Source: Snodgrassella sp. CFCC 13594
GTDB lineage: Bacteria > Pseudomonadota > Gammaproteobacteria > Burkholderiales > Neisseriaceae
Assembly: GCF_001590725.1 (NCBI RefSeq)
Contig: NZ_LQXR01000008.1
Span: 1 to 64,000, forward strand
Reading direction: 5' to 3'
DNA: 64,000 nucleotides
In this document: in pieces, positions 43,497 to 53,427 of the stretch
Numbering within the stretch: position 1 is the first letter of the stretch
Layout: every line of letters begins with the position of its first letter
The notes under the pieces: model-generated
Seen by the model: the letters and a program-made list of their open reading frames with translations, nothing else
Told to the model about the DNA's origin: nothing
Databases searched by the model: none
Program-made: the position numbers and the translations under genes

Positions 43497-44207
43497 TTAA
43501 GCATAAAGCACAAATAAACAAGGCCGCTTTTTCAATTCAGGCAACTTAGCCATTCGACGCCATGCAGCAACCGGCTGACTGATGATAAGTTGCGTGGGCA
43601 AGGTCAAATCCGCAGCAATACACAAGCGCGTCTCTGCATGCAACAAGCCAATGGCATCAGTCAACAGAGCATCATTTCGATACGGCGTTTCAATAAACAA
43701 TTGCGTTTCATGCGTTTTCTGTACATGCCGCTCCAACGCTCTTAGGCTGGTCGCCCGTGCTTCTTTGTCTGCAGGCAAATACCCTTTGAAAGCAAATTGT
43801 TGCCCATTGGCACCAGAAGCCATTAGTGCCAACATGATACTGGACGGGCCCACCAACGGCTGTACGGCAAAACCTTCTGCATGCGCCAAAACCACCAACT
43901 GTGCTCCTGGATCTGCCACCGCAGGGCATCCTGCCTCACTCATCAAACCGATACTGCGGCCCGCACGCAAAGGCGCTAATAATGTGGGCACAGTCGTGGC
44001 AGCCGTGTGTTCATTTAATGTCTGTAAATTCAACTCCCGAATGGGCCGTGCTAGCCCAAAGGCTTTTAAATGCGCCCGTGCAGTTTTCTCGGCCTCCACC
44101 ACAAAATCACTCAGGTGCACAATCAAAGCCTGTTCATGCGGCAATAAACAAGGTATATCGGCCGTACCCAGTGGCGTTGGAATCAGGTACAAGACGGGCT
44201 GGCTCAT
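43497..44207 (-). CDS. RsmI-like SAM-dependent methyltransferase (tetrapyrrole methylase fold)
   Basis: A 236-residue protein of the RsmI branch. It has YLIPTPLGT at the start, a MSEAGCPAVADPGAQLV loop (SAM site), PLVGPSSIMLALMASG, and FIETPYRN near residue 170. RsmI 2'-O-methylates C1402 of 16S rRNA, but this is shorter and more divergent than true RsmI (about 285), so it may be a paralogue with another target. Its start overlaps maf by ATGA. Confidence 0.78.
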   Translation of the reverse strand: MSQPVLYLIPTPLGTADIPCLLPHEQALIVHLSDFVVEAEKTARAHLKAFGLARPIRELNLQTLNEHTAATTVPTLLAPLRAGRSIGLMSEAGCPAVADPGAQLVVLAHAEGFAVQPLVGPSSIMLALMASGANGQQFAFKGYLPADKEARATSLRALERHVQKTHETQLFIETPYRNDALLTDAIGLLHAETRLCIAADLTLPTQLIISQPVAAWRRMAKLPELKKRPCLFVLYA

Positions 44208-44794
44208 AATATCTCCATTCCTTCGGCTAATAAAAAATCCACCAAGCGGAAAATGGGCAACCCGATCAATGCATGCGGATCGCTTGAGTCAATGCGTTCA
44301 ATCAATAAAGCCCCCAAACCCTCGCTTTTAGCTGCCCCCGCACAATGCACCGCATCTGGTTCCAACGCCAAATAATGAGCAATTTGCGCGTCGGTGAGGG
44401 CCCGCATGGTCACTTGCGTTTCGTCCACATGCTTGTGTATGCGATTCTCCGCCACATTTAACAACACCACGGCAGAATAAAAAGAAACCGTTTGCCCACG
44501 CAAGCAACGCAGCATTTGTTGTGCTTTCGCCACGGTTAACGGTTTACCCAATTGTTGCTCGTGGCACCAAGCAACTTGATCAGATCCAATAATTAGCGCA
44601 TCAGGGAATGCACAAGCCAATGAGCGTGCCTTCCCTTCCGCCAACCGCAAAGCCGTTTGTGGTGCTGTTTCATGGGGCAACGGCGCTTCATCAAAACACG
44701 GCTTGGCTACTTGAAACGGCAGTTGTAAACGGCGCAACTGCTGTTGGCGATACAGCGAACTGGAACCCAAGATCAGTTTTCTGGATGTATTCAT
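44204..44794 (-). CDS. maf: Maf-like nucleotide pyrophosphatase
   Basis: A 196-residue Maf/HAM1-fold enzyme that cleaves non-standard or modified nucleoside triphosphates. The opening LILGSSSLYRQQQLRRL is the Maf substrate loop, IIGSDQVA carries the catalytic Asp, and the C-terminus has GLPIFRLVDFL. It looks like the YceF (Maf-2) branch, and the neighbourhood (yceD, rpmF, plsX across the divergent gap) is the classic yceF setting. Confidence 0.87.
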   Translation of the reverse strand: MNTSRKLILGSSSLYRQQQLRRLQLPFQVAKPCFDEAPLPHETAPQTALRLAEGKARSLACAFPDALIIGSDQVAWCHEQQLGKPLTVAKAQQMLRCLRGQTVSFYSAVVLLNVAENRIHKHVDETQVTMRALTDAQIAHYLALEPDAVHCAGAAKSEGLGALLIERIDSSDPHALIGLPIFRLVDFLLAEGMEIL

Positions 44795-44846
44795 GGCGGC
44801 ACAACAATTGACAAGATAATGGCATGGATAATATCATACCCCGTTT

Positions 44847-45350
44847 ATGTTAGACCTTAATTTGATTGATACGGCTGCGTTCACTCAGGGGCGTCAAATT
44901 GTGTCGGGCAATATAAGCTTGGCTCAGCTGGATGAACGCGTGTGGTCGCATGAATTACTGGCAAATCGTGACGATGAGATTCGATACCGCATTAACGGGG
45001 GAATCGATCGTTGGCAACGTCCATTTTTCGATATTGATATTGAAGGCGTAGTGCAATTGGTGTGCCAACGTTGCCTGAAACCAGTAAGTCATACACTGCA
45101 TGACCAAACCCAAGTGGTTTTGTTTGCTAATGAGCAACAACTGGATGAGGCCATGACCGCCGATGACGCACCAGAAGGCATTCTGTGGATGCCGGAGATC
45201 AATCTGAAAACTTTGGTGGAAGACCAACTACTGATGGCCATCCCATTTGCACCAAGGCACGACGATTGTGACAACGCCCTACTGACGCGGGCCAATCAAG
45301 ACCAAGCCAACCCATTTGCCCAGCTGGCTGGTTTAAAAAGCGGCCACTAA
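44847..45350 (+). CDS. yceD: YceD/DUF177 family protein (23S rRNA accumulation protein)
   Basis: A 167-residue DUF177 protein. The Cys pair in [16 protein letters not shown] and the acidic segment [18 protein letters not shown] are family signs. YceD is needed for normal 23S rRNA levels in several organisms and is nearly always next to rpmF, as here (26 bases). Divergent from maf across 52 bases that must contain promoters for both directions. Confidence 0.88.
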   Translation: MLDLNLIDTAAFTQGRQIVSGNISLAQLDERVWSHELLANRDDEIRYRINGGIDRWQRPFFDIDIEGVVQLVCQRCLKPVSHTLHDQTQVVLFANEQQLDEAMTADDAPEGILWMPEINLKTLVEDQLLMAIPFAPRHDDCDNALLTRANQDQANPFAQLAGLKSGH

Positions 45351-45376
45351 CACCATTTATTTATCAGGAGCAAGAC

Positions 45377-45556
45377 ATGGCAGTTCAACAAAACAAGAAA
45401 TCCCCTTCAAAACGCGGCATGCACCGTTCACACGATGCTTTGAATGCCACTCATTTATCCACTGACGCCAATACCGGCGAAGTGCATTTGCGTCATCATA
45501 TTTCTCCCAACGGCATGTATCGTGGCCGCAAAGTGGTGAAAGCCAAAGACGAATAA
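45377..45556 (+). CDS. rpmF: 50S ribosomal protein L32
   Basis: A 59-residue protein, [20 protein letters not shown] at the start and [14 protein letters not shown] at the end. The [10 protein letters not shown] motif is diagnostic for bacterial L32. The usual zinc-binding Cys pairs are absent (THLS... and RHHIS in their places), the C-minus form also seen in other proteobacteria. CAGGAGCAAGAC gives a good ribosome site. Confidence 0.95.
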   Translation: MAVQQNKKSPSKRGMHRSHDALNATHLSTDANTGEVHLRHHISPNGMYRGRKVVKAKDE

Positions 45557-45580
45557 GCCCAGCGAACTTACTGAGAAATA

Positions 45581-45616
45581 AAGCCAGACATTGCCCAGGC
45601 AAACACTGGCTTTTTT
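45581..45616 (+). terminator. Terminator after rpmF
   Basis: AAGCCAG and CTGGCTT arms around an 18-base loop that itself contains GCC/GGC pairs, then TTTT. An uptake 12-mer follows at 45650-45661. Confidence 0.65.
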
Positions 45617-45704
45617 GCATTGAGTCGCCTGAGGCCATACTAACCATTATTCAGGCAGCCTATCCATTCATGAAGCCGCCATCTCAACCCCGCACGGATT
45701 TCCG

Positions 45705-46235
45705 ATGAAGAAAATCTGGTACACCTACGAAGACATCCATCGTGCCATTAAAATATTGGCCGATAAGATCAACCACGCCCAACAGCCTTTTGATGCCATG
45801 ATTGCCATTGGCGGCGGTGGTTTCATACCGGCACGCATACTGCGCACTTATTTAAACATTCCCATCTACACCGTGACTTTGTCCTATTATGACGTCAATG
45901 ACCATCCCACCGACAGTCCACAAAAAATACAGTGGACAGAAGGCTTGGCCTCTCAGTTAAAAAACAAACGTTTACTGGTGGTCGATGAAGTGGATGACAG
46001 CCGTGTTACCTTGGAATATTGCATTCGCGAATTACAAAAAGATGGCTTCCATGAATTGGGCGTGGCCGTGTTGCATGAAAAGCGCAAACCCAAAAAAGGC
46101 TTTTTGCCCGAAAATCTTCCCTATTACAGTGGCATTCAGGTAGAAGACTGGTGGATTAACTATCCATGGGATGCTTTGGATATCCAAGCCCACAACCAGC
46201 AAGCCGCCACTGCTCACCCCACAGAGAAACCTTAA
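45705..46235 (+). CDS. Purine-type phosphoribosyltransferase
   Basis: A 176-residue PRTase family protein. The PRPP loop is LLVVDEVDDSRVTLEY (residues ~90-105), and AIGGGGFIPARIL near 32 is the pyrophosphate loop. The C-terminal EDWWINYPWDA suggests a hypoxanthine/xanthine/guanine-type enzyme for base salvage. The exact base is uncertain. It ends one base before plsX. Confidence 0.85.
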   Translation: MKKIWYTYEDIHRAIKILADKINHAQQPFDAMIAIGGGGFIPARILRTYLNIPIYTVTLSYYDVNDHPTDSPQKIQWTEGLASQLKNKRLLVVDEVDDSRVTLEYCIRELQKDGFHELGVAVLHEKRKPKKGFLPENLPYYSGIQVEDWWINYPWDALDIQAHNQQAATAHPTEKP

Positions 46236-46236
46236 C

Positions 46237-47292
46237 ATGACCTTGAAAACCATTGCAGTAGATATGATGGGCGGTGATTACGGCTTGCCCGTCACTCTGC
46301 CCGGCGCATTGGCTTTTTTAAAAATGCAACCTGATGCTCAATTGATCTTGGTTGGCGACGCCGATACGCTACACGCTGCCTTGCAAGACGCGCAGATTGA
46401 TACCCATCGCATCCGTATTCAGGCAGCCTCAGAAGTGGTGGACATGGACGAATCACCCCAGTCGGCCTTGAAAAACAAAAAAGATTCCTCCATGCGCGTG
46501 GCCATCAACCAAGTCAAAGAGGGATTGGCCCAAGCGGCTGTTTCTGCTGGCAATACGGGCGCTCTAATGGCCACCGCGCGATTTGTTTTAAAAACCATCC
46601 CCGGTATCGACCGCCCCGCCATCGCTAAATTTTTACCAGGCCAAAACAACCATTTGTCTTTGGTATTGGATTTGGGCGCCAACGTAGATTGCACCAGCGA
46701 ACAACTATTGCAATTCGCCATCATGGGCAGCCAGCTTGTGTCTGCCATGTTCCCAGGCAAGGCCAATCCCAGGGTAGGCCTAATGAACGTTGGTACTGAA
46801 GACATTAAAGGCAACAGCGTGGTCAAACAAGCACACCAATTGCTGGCCGAAAGCGGTTTGAACTTTATTGGCAACGTTGAAGGCAATGCAGTATTCAGTG
46901 ACCAAGTTGATGTGGTCGTGTGTGATGGTTTTACCGGCAACGTGGTGCTCAAAACCATTGAGGGCGCTGTCAAATTTATCGGCAGCGTCATCAAAGAAGA
47001 ATTTACCCGCAGCTTCTTGACCAAGTCTGTGGCCATATTGGCCATGCCCAGTTTAAAAGGTTTTAAAAAACGGCTGGATCCACGCCGGTTTAATGGCGCT
47101 ATATTCTTGGGTTTGCGCGGGGTGGTCGTCAAAAGCCATGGTGGCACAGATGCGGAAGGATTCTGTTATGCATTGCAAGAGGCTTACCATGAAATCAAGG
47201 TAGATACCCTAGATAAAATTGAAGCCGGCATTGCCAAACAAGTAGCTGCGATGGAAGCTCAAGCAGAAGCAGCAGAAAAGCAGACAAACTAG
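46237..47292 (+). CDS. plsX: Phosphate acyltransferase PlsX
   Basis: A 351-residue enzyme making acyl-phosphate from acyl-ACP for phospholipid synthesis. The N-terminal [17 protein letters not shown], then [15 protein letters not shown], and [17 protein letters not shown] are family signatures. The ATG at 46237 directly follows the PRTase stop. An uptake 12-mer lies inside the gene (46418-46429). First of the lipid genes running to fabG. Confidence 0.95.
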   Translation: MTLKTIAVDMMGGDYGLPVTLPGALAFLKMQPDAQLILVGDADTLHAALQDAQIDTHRIRIQAASEVVDMDESPQSALKNKKDSSMRVAINQVKEGLAQAAVSAGNTGALMATARFVLKTIPGIDRPAIAKFLPGQNNHLSLVLDLGANVDCTSEQLLQFAIMGSQLVSAMFPGKANPRVGLMNVGTEDIKGNSVVKQAHQLLAESGLNFIGNVEGNAVFSDQVDVVVCDGFTGNVVLKTIEGAVKFIGSVIKEEFTRSFLTKSVAILAMPSLKGFKKRLDPRRFNGAIFLGLRGVVVKSHGGTDAEGFCYALQEAYHEIKVDTLDKIEAGIAKQVAAMEAQAEAAEKQTN

Positions 47293-47338
47293 AGCAGTTT
47301 GTCTACAATACCCGTTTTGTCGCATCAAAGATTACACC

Positions 47339-48298
47339 ATGCCTTATGCTCGCATCATTGGCACCGGTAGCTATTTGCCGGCGCGCCGCATGACCAACGA
47401 TGACCTCAGCAAAATTGTCGACACCTCCGATGAATGGATTGCCACTCGCACCGGCATTCGAGCTCGGCATATTGCCGCGCCCGAAGAACAAACCAGCGAT
47501 TTGGCAGTTCAAGCGGCCACGCGCGCTTTAGCCAATGCCGACATTCAAGCTACCGACATTGACTTAATCATCGTGGCCACCTCCACTCCTGACATGACCT
47601 TCCCGGCCACAGCCTGTATTGTACAAAACAAATTGGGCATCAGCGGCTGCCCTGCCTTTGACGTTCAAGCAGTGTGTGCTGGTTTTATGTATGCGGTAAC
47701 CACCGCCCATGCTTATATCCAAAGTGGCTTGGCTACAAAGGCTTTAGTCATTGGTGCAGAAACGTTCAGCCGATTACTTGACTGGCAAGACCGCCGCACG
47801 TGTGTGTTGTTTGGCGACGGTGCCGGCGCCGTAGTATTGTCGGCTTCCGATGCCCCCGGCATCATTCATGCCAAACTTCAAGCGGATGGCGCCTATAGCC
47901 ACATTCTCAGCACGCCAGGAAAACTATCCTCGGGAGTCATCGAAGGCGCACCCTATTTGCATATGGACGGCCAAGCTGTTTACAAATTTGCCGTTAAAGC
48001 ACTGGCCAAAATCGGCACCGAAGTAATTAAGGAAGCCGGTTATACTGCTGCTCAAATTGATTGGGTCATTCCCCATCAAGCCAACTACCGAATCATTGAA
48101 TCCACCGCACGTCATCTCGACATCCCCATGGACAAAGTGATTGTTACTGTCGCAGAGCAAGGCAATACCTCAGCTGCATCCATACCTTTGGCTCTGGATC
48201 AAGGCACCCAAGATGGACGCATCCAGCGTGGGGACACCTTATTACTGGAAGGCATAGGCGGCGGCTTCGCTTGGGGCGCTATTTTGTTAAAATACTGA
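47339..48298 (+). CDS. fabH: 3-oxoacyl-ACP synthase III (KAS III)
   Basis: A 319-residue condensing enzyme that starts fatty acid synthesis from acetyl-CoA and malonyl-ACP. The triad Cys113 (AVCAGF), His246 (IPHQANYR) and Asn276 (GNTSAAS) is complete. [13 protein letters not shown] closes the protein as expected. It lies 46 bases after plsX. Confidence 0.96.
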   Translation: MPYARIIGTGSYLPARRMTNDDLSKIVDTSDEWIATRTGIRARHIAAPEEQTSDLAVQAATRALANADIQATDIDLIIVATSTPDMTFPATACIVQNKLGISGCPAFDVQAVCAGFMYAVTTAHAYIQSGLATKALVIGAETFSRLLDWQDRRTCVLFGDGAGAVVLSASDAPGIIHAKLQADGAYSHILSTPGKLSSGVIEGAPYLHMDGQAVYKFAVKALAKIGTEVIKEAGYTAAQIDWVIPHQANYRIIESTARHLDIPMDKVIVTVAEQGNTSAASIPLALDQGTQDGRIQRGDTLLLEGIGGGFAWGAILLKY

Positions 48299-48339
48299 TG
48301 AGCATTTTTCTGTGAATAGAGATAGGATAATTTAAGGCC

Positions 48340-49203
48340 ATGCTTTCTTTATCTGCGTTGCATGACATGCGTCCGCTCATCATGACGCCCAGCCATGATG
48401 GCAAATATTTTCATAATTATGTTTTATCCTTGCTGAACTTGTTGAATCAAGGCAAACAAGATGGGCTAAATCTACAAATTTCCTTGCATAAAGGAGAGAG
48501 CCTGATTACCCGAGCACGCAATAATTGCGTGGCCGCATTCATGGCCCAACCTGAATGGACACACTTATTCTGGATCGATTCAGACATCGGTTTTTCCGTT
48601 GAATCAGCCTATCGCTTGCTGCTGGCCGACCATGATATTGCAGCAGGAGTCTACCCGCTTAAATTAGAAAACTGGCCCGCCGAAGGCATACCAGCAGGGA
48701 TGACAGAAGCACAATTTATTGCACATTACACAAGATATACAGTGAATATGGGCCAAACCGATGAAGTCGGTGATGTACACCTCAACATAGACGAACATGG
48801 CTTTATGGCTCTAAATGAGGCTCCAACCGGCTTTATGGTGATTAAACGCCAAGTATTCGATCAGCTCATGGCTGCATATCCAGAACTACAATACACTCCC
48901 GATTCCATCGGCGTGACCAATTTAGGACTGCATTATCAATTCTTTGATTGCACGATTGACCCGGTTAGCCGCCGTTATCTATCGGAAGATTATGCTTTTT
49001 GTCGTTTATGGAATCAACTGGGTGGTCAGGTATATGTAGATACCCGTTCCAACTTAACACATCAAGGCAGCAAATTGTATCAAGGTCCATTTGCACAATC
49101 ACTATTAGATAACCTGCCTTTTGCCGTTGGTGCGCCTACTGGCGCCCACATGTTTCTGCATACCGATCAAAATCTAAAGTTGAACCCACCTGCTCCCCAG
49201 TAA
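48340..49203 (+). CDS. GT-A-like glycosyltransferase family protein
   Basis: A 287-residue protein. The nucleotide-sugar part has HKGESLITRARNNCVAAF, and FWIDSDIGF at about residue 78 supplies a DxD-like metal site. A later YLSEDYAFCRLW segment looks like the acceptor/catalytic loop. No membrane helix is seen, so it is probably cytoplasmic. I cannot name donor or acceptor. It lies between fabH and fabD in the same direction, so it is probably co-transcribed with lipid genes, hinting at an envelope glycan role. Confidence 0.72.
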   Translation: MLSLSALHDMRPLIMTPSHDGKYFHNYVLSLLNLLNQGKQDGLNLQISLHKGESLITRARNNCVAAFMAQPEWTHLFWIDSDIGFSVESAYRLLLADHDIAAGVYPLKLENWPAEGIPAGMTEAQFIAHYTRYTVNMGQTDEVGDVHLNIDEHGFMALNEAPTGFMVIKRQVFDQLMAAYPELQYTPDSIGVTNLGLHYQFFDCTIDPVSRRYLSEDYAFCRLWNQLGGQVYVDTRSNLTHQGSKLYQGPFAQSLLDNLPFAVGAPTGAHMFLHTDQNLKLNPPAPQ

Positions 49204-49255
49204 TATTTGGATGCTCCTTTCAGAATTACCATACTGCCATGCAGAGAGGATAATT

Positions 49256-50200
49256 ATGCGTTTTGCTTTTTTCTTTCCCGGTCAAGGCTCACAAAGTCTC
49301 AACATGATGGCTGGATTTGACGGCATGACTGTGGTCAAAAACACGTTCGCAGAAGCCAGTGATGTGTTAAATCAAGATTTGTGGGCAATGATTACCGGTA
49401 CCAATGCATCACCGCTCAATGAAACCATCAACACCCAACCCATTATGTTGGCTGCAGGCATAGCCACTTGGCGCGCTTACCGCGAATTGGACGGAGCGAC
49501 ACCCGTCGCCTTAGCGGGGCACAGTCTAGGCGAATATTCAGCTTTGGTGGCTTCAGGCAGCCTGTCATTTACCGATGCCGTGCGCTTGGTGCGCTTGCGT
49601 GCACAACTGATGCAAGACGCAGTACCTCAAGGCGAAGGTGCTATGGCCGCGATTTTAGGCTTAGATGATGACGCAGTGCGTGCCATTTGTGCCCAAGCAG
49701 AAAGAGAATGTCCCCATACCGTAGCCGAAGCTGTGAATTTCAATTCCCCTGGCCAAGTGGTCATTGCTGGCAGAGCTAACACCGTTGCCAAGGCTTGCGA
49801 ATTAGCTAAAGAAGCAGGAGCCAAACGGGCTTTGCCACTACCAGTTTCTGTCCCATCTCACTGTCGCCTGATGCGACCGGCAGCAGACAAACTGGGTCAG
49901 GCATTGGAAACCATTCCTTTCCTCTCTCCGAGCATTCGCGTGCTGCACAACGTTGACGTCTGCAGCCATAGTGATGCCACAGCCATTAAAGAGGCATTGG
50001 TACGCCAACTGTACTCACCGGTGCGATGGACGGAAACTGTTGCCAAGCTGATACAAGAAGGCATTACCGATTCAGCCGAGTGTGGGCCAGGTAAAGTATT
50101 GTCGGGTTTGGCCAAACGCATCGATAAAACCGCTAACTGCGCCTCATTAACCAGCCAAGAAGCGATGGAACAATTTATCGCTCATCACCCAGCTGCCTGA
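49256..50200 (+). CDS. fabD: Malonyl-CoA:ACP transacylase
   Basis: A 314-residue enzyme loading malonyl onto ACP. Ser90 in GHSLGEYSAL and His202 in PSHCRLM are the catalytic pair, and FPGQGSQ opens the protein. I chose the ATG at 49256 (GAGAGGATAATT upstream), which gives the usual start; fifteen residues added by the ATG at 49211 are not typical. An uptake 12-mer is inside (49552-49563). Confidence 0.95.
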   Translation: MRFAFFFPGQGSQSLNMMAGFDGMTVVKNTFAEASDVLNQDLWAMITGTNASPLNETINTQPIMLAAGIATWRAYRELDGATPVALAGHSLGEYSALVASGSLSFTDAVRLVRLRAQLMQDAVPQGEGAMAAILGLDDDAVRAICAQAERECPHTVAEAVNFNSPGQVVIAGRANTVAKACELAKEAGAKRALPLPVSVPSHCRLMRPAADKLGQALETIPFLSPSIRVLHNVDVCSHSDATAIKEALVRQLYSPVRWTETVAKLIQEGITDSAECGPGKVLSGLAKRIDKTANCASLTSQEAMEQFIAHHPAA

Positions 50201-50223
50201 AAACGCTACCCAAAAGGACAAAC

Positions 50224-50967
50224 ATGAACCAAGATTTGAGCGGCAAAATCGCATTGGTCACGGGCGCCTCCCGTGGTATTGGCGCGGCCATTGCCCAAAC
50301 TCTGGCGCAATCAGGTGCACGCGTCATCGGCACTGCCACCAGCGAAGAAGGTGCCCAAACCATCAGTACACGCCTCAAAGAGCATCAAGGCCAAGGCAGA
50401 GTCTTGCGGATTGGCGATGAAAACAGCATCGAAACATTAATAACCGACATCGAAAAAACAGTTGGCACAATTGCCATCCTGGTCAACAACGCCGGCATTA
50501 CACGTGATAATTTATTGATGCGCATGAAGGAGTCAGAATGGGACGACATCATGCAAATCAATTTAAAATCGGTTTTTCGCACCAGTAAAGCCGTGATGCG
50601 CAGCATGATGAAAGCACGCCATGGCCGCATCATTAACATTACATCGGTTGTCGGTGTAATGGGTAACGCTGGCCAAGCCAATTATGCGGCAGCCAAGGCT
50701 GGCCTAATTGGTTTTGCCAAGTCCATGGCTCGAGAAGTAGGCAGCCGCGGCATCACTGTCAATTGTGTGGCTCCCGGTTTCATTGATACGGACATGACTC
50801 GCGATTTACCAGAAGAACAGCGCCAAATGTTTGCTGCTCAGACTGCGCTGGGCCACTTTGGCACACCTGAAGACATTGCCGATGCTGTGTTATTTTTGGC
50901 CAGTGAACAAGGTCGTTACATCACAGGACAAACTTTACACGTCAATGGCGGCATGCTCATGCCTTAA
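50224..50967 (+). CDS. fabG: 3-oxoacyl-ACP reductase
   Basis: A 247-residue SDR enzyme reducing beta-ketoacyl-ACP with NADPH. TGASRGIG is the cofactor motif, Ser141, Tyr154 and Lys158 (NYAAAKAG) are the catalytic set, and ILVNNAGITRD is typical of FabG. AAAGGACAAAC precedes the ATG. It closes the cluster and is followed by a terminator built on an uptake sequence. Confidence 0.95.
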   Translation: MNQDLSGKIALVTGASRGIGAAIAQTLAQSGARVIGTATSEEGAQTISTRLKEHQGQGRVLRIGDENSIETLITDIEKTVGTIAILVNNAGITRDNLLMRMKESEWDDIMQINLKSVFRTSKAVMRSMMKARHGRIINITSVVGVMGNAGQANYAAAKAGLIGFAKSMAREVGSRGITVNCVAPGFIDTDMTRDLPEEQRQMFAAQTALGHFGTPEDIADAVLFLASEQGRYITGQTLHVNGGMLMP

Positions 50968-50989
50968 TGATTAATAACCAAAACATATA

Positions 50990-51026
50990 AAAAGGCTGCC
51001 TGAAAACCTCTCACGCAGCCTTTATT
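50990..51026 (+). terminator. Terminator after fabG, containing an uptake sequence
   Basis: AAAGGCTGC and GCAGCCTTT arms followed by ATTATT. The left arm is part of an exact AGGCTGCCTGAA (50993-51004). Confidence 0.75.
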
Positions 51027-51106
51027 ATCAATTTCAAATTCAATAGCCATTTTTGCTTTGCTACTCACCCAACCAGTCTGCTATGGCTGCATCGAAACTC
51101 AAAAAA

Positions 51107-52057
51107 CTAAATAGAGAAATCGTCATGCAACGGTGCATACAACACAGCTTCGATGCGTTCTCGGCTTAACGTTGGTGCATATAAGGCCAAAAATGCATAG
51201 CCAAACCCACGCAAGTAGGCATCTTGACGCAAGACCACATGAGAGAAAGAAGGCTCAAACAAATGCTCGGCACTAATGCGCTGCAATCCTTCATCCTCAA
51301 CTGCGTCATAAGCCATCGATGCCATCAATCCAATACCCAAACCCAGTTTCACATAGGTTTTAATGATATCTGTATCAGCCGATGCCAGCACCACTGGCGG
51401 TGGCTGGATGTGAGCATGCGCAAAAGCACGGGCAATATGTGAATCCCGTTGGAATGCAAACTCATAAGTCACCAAAGGATAATTCGCAATATCTTGTAAA
51501 GACAAAGGCCGTGTGAGGGACAGCAAAGGGTGGCCATTGGGAACCACTACACTGCGATTCCACGCATAGCAACTCATTTTGCGCAATTCTGGATGTTGCT
51601 GCGCCAATTCCGTACCGATAGCAAAATCGGCTTCCCCATCCAAAACCATTTTATCCAATGCCCCTGGGCTGGCAGGCAAAATCGACAACTGCACTTGCGG
51701 ATACTGTGCCACAAATGCCGATACCACCTTGGGTAGGGCATAACGCGCCTGAGTGTGGGTTGTCGCGATAGATAATGAGCCCGCGCCTTGATCCGCAAAC
51801 TCAGTACCGATGCGCTTGATGTTGTGGACTTCTCGCAAAATGCGTTCAGCAGTTTCCAACACCACTTTTCCCGGCGCCGTTACTGCCACCATGCGTTTCC
51901 CATGGCGCACAAACAAAGCCACACCCAATTCATCTTCCAATAAGCGAATTTGTTTAGAAATACCGGGCTGTGATGTAAATAACGCATCGGCAGCATCCGA
52001 CACATTTAAATTCTGGCGATAAACCTCAACGGCATAACGCAATTGTTGTAATTTCAT
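51107..52057 (-). CDS. cysB: LysR-type regulator CysB
   Basis: A 316-residue LTTR. The N-terminal HTH (DAADALFTSQPGISKQIRLL) and the co-inducer domain with ATTHTQARYALP and SADTDIIKTYVKLGLGIGL are CysB signatures. It controls sulfate uptake and cysteine synthesis, responding to O- or N-acetylserine. It is transcribed alone, converging on fabG. Confidence 0.92.
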   Translation of the reverse strand: MKLQQLRYAVEVYRQNLNVSDAADALFTSQPGISKQIRLLEDELGVALFVRHGKRMVAVTAPGKVVLETAERILREVHNIKRIGTEFADQGAGSLSIATTHTQARYALPKVVSAFVAQYPQVQLSILPASPGALDKMVLDGEADFAIGTELAQQHPELRKMSCYAWNRSVVVPNGHPLLSLTRPLSLQDIANYPLVTYEFAFQRDSHIARAFAHAHIQPPPVVLASADTDIIKTYVKLGLGIGLMASMAYDAVEDEGLQRISAEHLFEPSFSHVVLRQDAYLRGFGYAFLALYAPTLSRERIEAVLYAPLHDDFSI

Positions 52058-52519
52058 CGAAATTCACACTCAGCTTCGTCAAAATGTTTCATTGATGCAA
52101 CAATACCACAACTGACCATGCTGCTCACAGCACAAACCAGCGTCAGCCATGCAAAATAAATAACCAAAATTCACTGGTGTACCGAAACTCTACAAACGTT
52201 CTAGTGAGCGAGTTACTATTAGCCACTTAACTGTTGTTTCTCTGCAACATCCAATACAAAGCCTTTGAGTTTTAGTTGCAAATAAGTGACACCACCCCCG
52301 TTTTTGGGCATGATTAGGCATTAGGAAGCGGGTCGTCTAGCAGCTTCGTAAAGGTAGACAGATATTGACAGGTTGGCTGTGAGTTTCTATAGTTTAGCCT
52401 TGAATTATCATTAGCTACCCGCCCAGTTTGAGCGGCCTGTAATGGATGGTATTTGCGTTTTGAGCGATTGACTTCATAACCACTCAAAACACATAACAAT
52501 TTTTTGATGAGGGAATAAC
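52058..52519. other. Interval between cysB and the RmpM-like gene
   Basis: About 460 bases containing the divergent promoters of cysB and the OmpA-family gene. A frame at 52314-52547 on the minus strand is not convincing. No RNA gene is visible. Confidence 0.45.
52468..52497 (+). promoter_or_regulatory. Candidate promoter of the RmpM-like gene
   Basis: TTGACT, 18 bases, CATAAC, about 20 bases before the ATG; it would leave a very short leader. Confidence 0.4.
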
Positions 52520-53235
52520 ATGACCAAACAGCTGAAATTGAGCGCATTGATTGTCGCTATGGTTGCTTCAACTGCCGCTTTCGCCGATGGCGTGGTTCCG
52601 GATGCCAGCTGGACCGGTAGCCGGAAGGTGCCTACAACGGTTACACCACCAGCTCTGCTCCTGTCACCGGTACTGGTGAAGTTGTGGTAACTGGCGCCGT
52701 ATCTGCCAAAGATGGTTCTCCAGAATGCTGGAAAAATGGTTTCAACGATGATGTTGATCCTACTGTAGCCAACAACTGTGCTCACCCAGTTGCCCAAGCT
52801 CCACAATATGTTGACGAAACCGTTGCATTGTCAGCCAACTTCTTGTTCGGCTTTGATAAATACAATTTGCGTCCTGAAGCTCGCACTACTTTGGATCAAT
52901 TGGCTGCTCGTTTGTCTGATACTCGCGTACAAACTGTCCGTGTTGAAGGCAACACTGACTTCATGGGCTCTGAAGCTTATAACCAAGCTTTGTCTGAACG
53001 ACGTGCTCAAGCCGTTGCCAACTACTTGGTTGAACATGGTGTATCTGCTCAGAAAATTTCTGCAGTTGGCTTGGGCGAATCTCAAGCCCGTATGACTGCA
53101 ACTTGCCAAGCAGAAGTAGCTAAATTGGGTAAAAAAGTATCTGCAGCCAAAAAACGTACTGCATTGATTGCTTGTATCGAACCAGACCGTCGTGTTGACG
53201 TGAAAATCCGCACTTTGGTTACCAAAGAGAAATAA
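52520..53235 (+). pseudogene. OmpA/RmpM-like peptidoglycan-binding outer-membrane protein, apparent single-base deletion
   Basis: The start MTKQLKLSALIVAMVASTAAFA is a signal peptide with GAGGGAAT upstream. The frame is lost at 52621, where AGCCGG needs one more C. After repair it reads [20 protein letters not shown] and continues to 53235, total 238 residues, close to RmpM (about 240). The C-terminal ~140 residues are an OmpA domain ([31 protein letters not shown]) with four Cys. In Neisseria this protein ties porins to peptidoglycan. A sequencing error is more likely than loss. Confidence 0.85.
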
Positions 53236-53249
53236 TTGGCTTTACCAAT

Positions 53250-53280
53250 TAAAACCCTGCTTTTATAGCAGGGTTTTTTA
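53250..53280 (+). terminator. Terminator after the RmpM-like gene
   Basis: AAACCCTGC-TTTTATA-GCAGGGTTT followed by TTTTA. Confidence 0.9.
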
Positions 53281-53379
53281 TTACCTCCTGCTGAGTAAAC
53301 CAGAAATATCAAGCTTTGGATAGGGCCCAAATCTATTACCCTAAGGCATTACTTAAGCACATTATTAACTGCCGCCCAA

Positions 53380-53408
53380 TAAAAAGCAGCCAACAACGGC
53401 TGCTTTCA
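53380..53408 (-). terminator. Terminator after metG
   Basis: Minus-strand AAAGCAGCC-GTTGTT-GGCTGCTTT then TTATT, 20 bases after the metG stop. Confidence 0.85.
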
Positions 53409-53427
53409 TTAATCACGTCTAGTTAAA

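Noticed and set aside
52314..52547. 77-codon frame on the minus strand before the RmpM-like gene
   Set aside because: It overlaps the promoter and start of a better gene and has no ribosome site.
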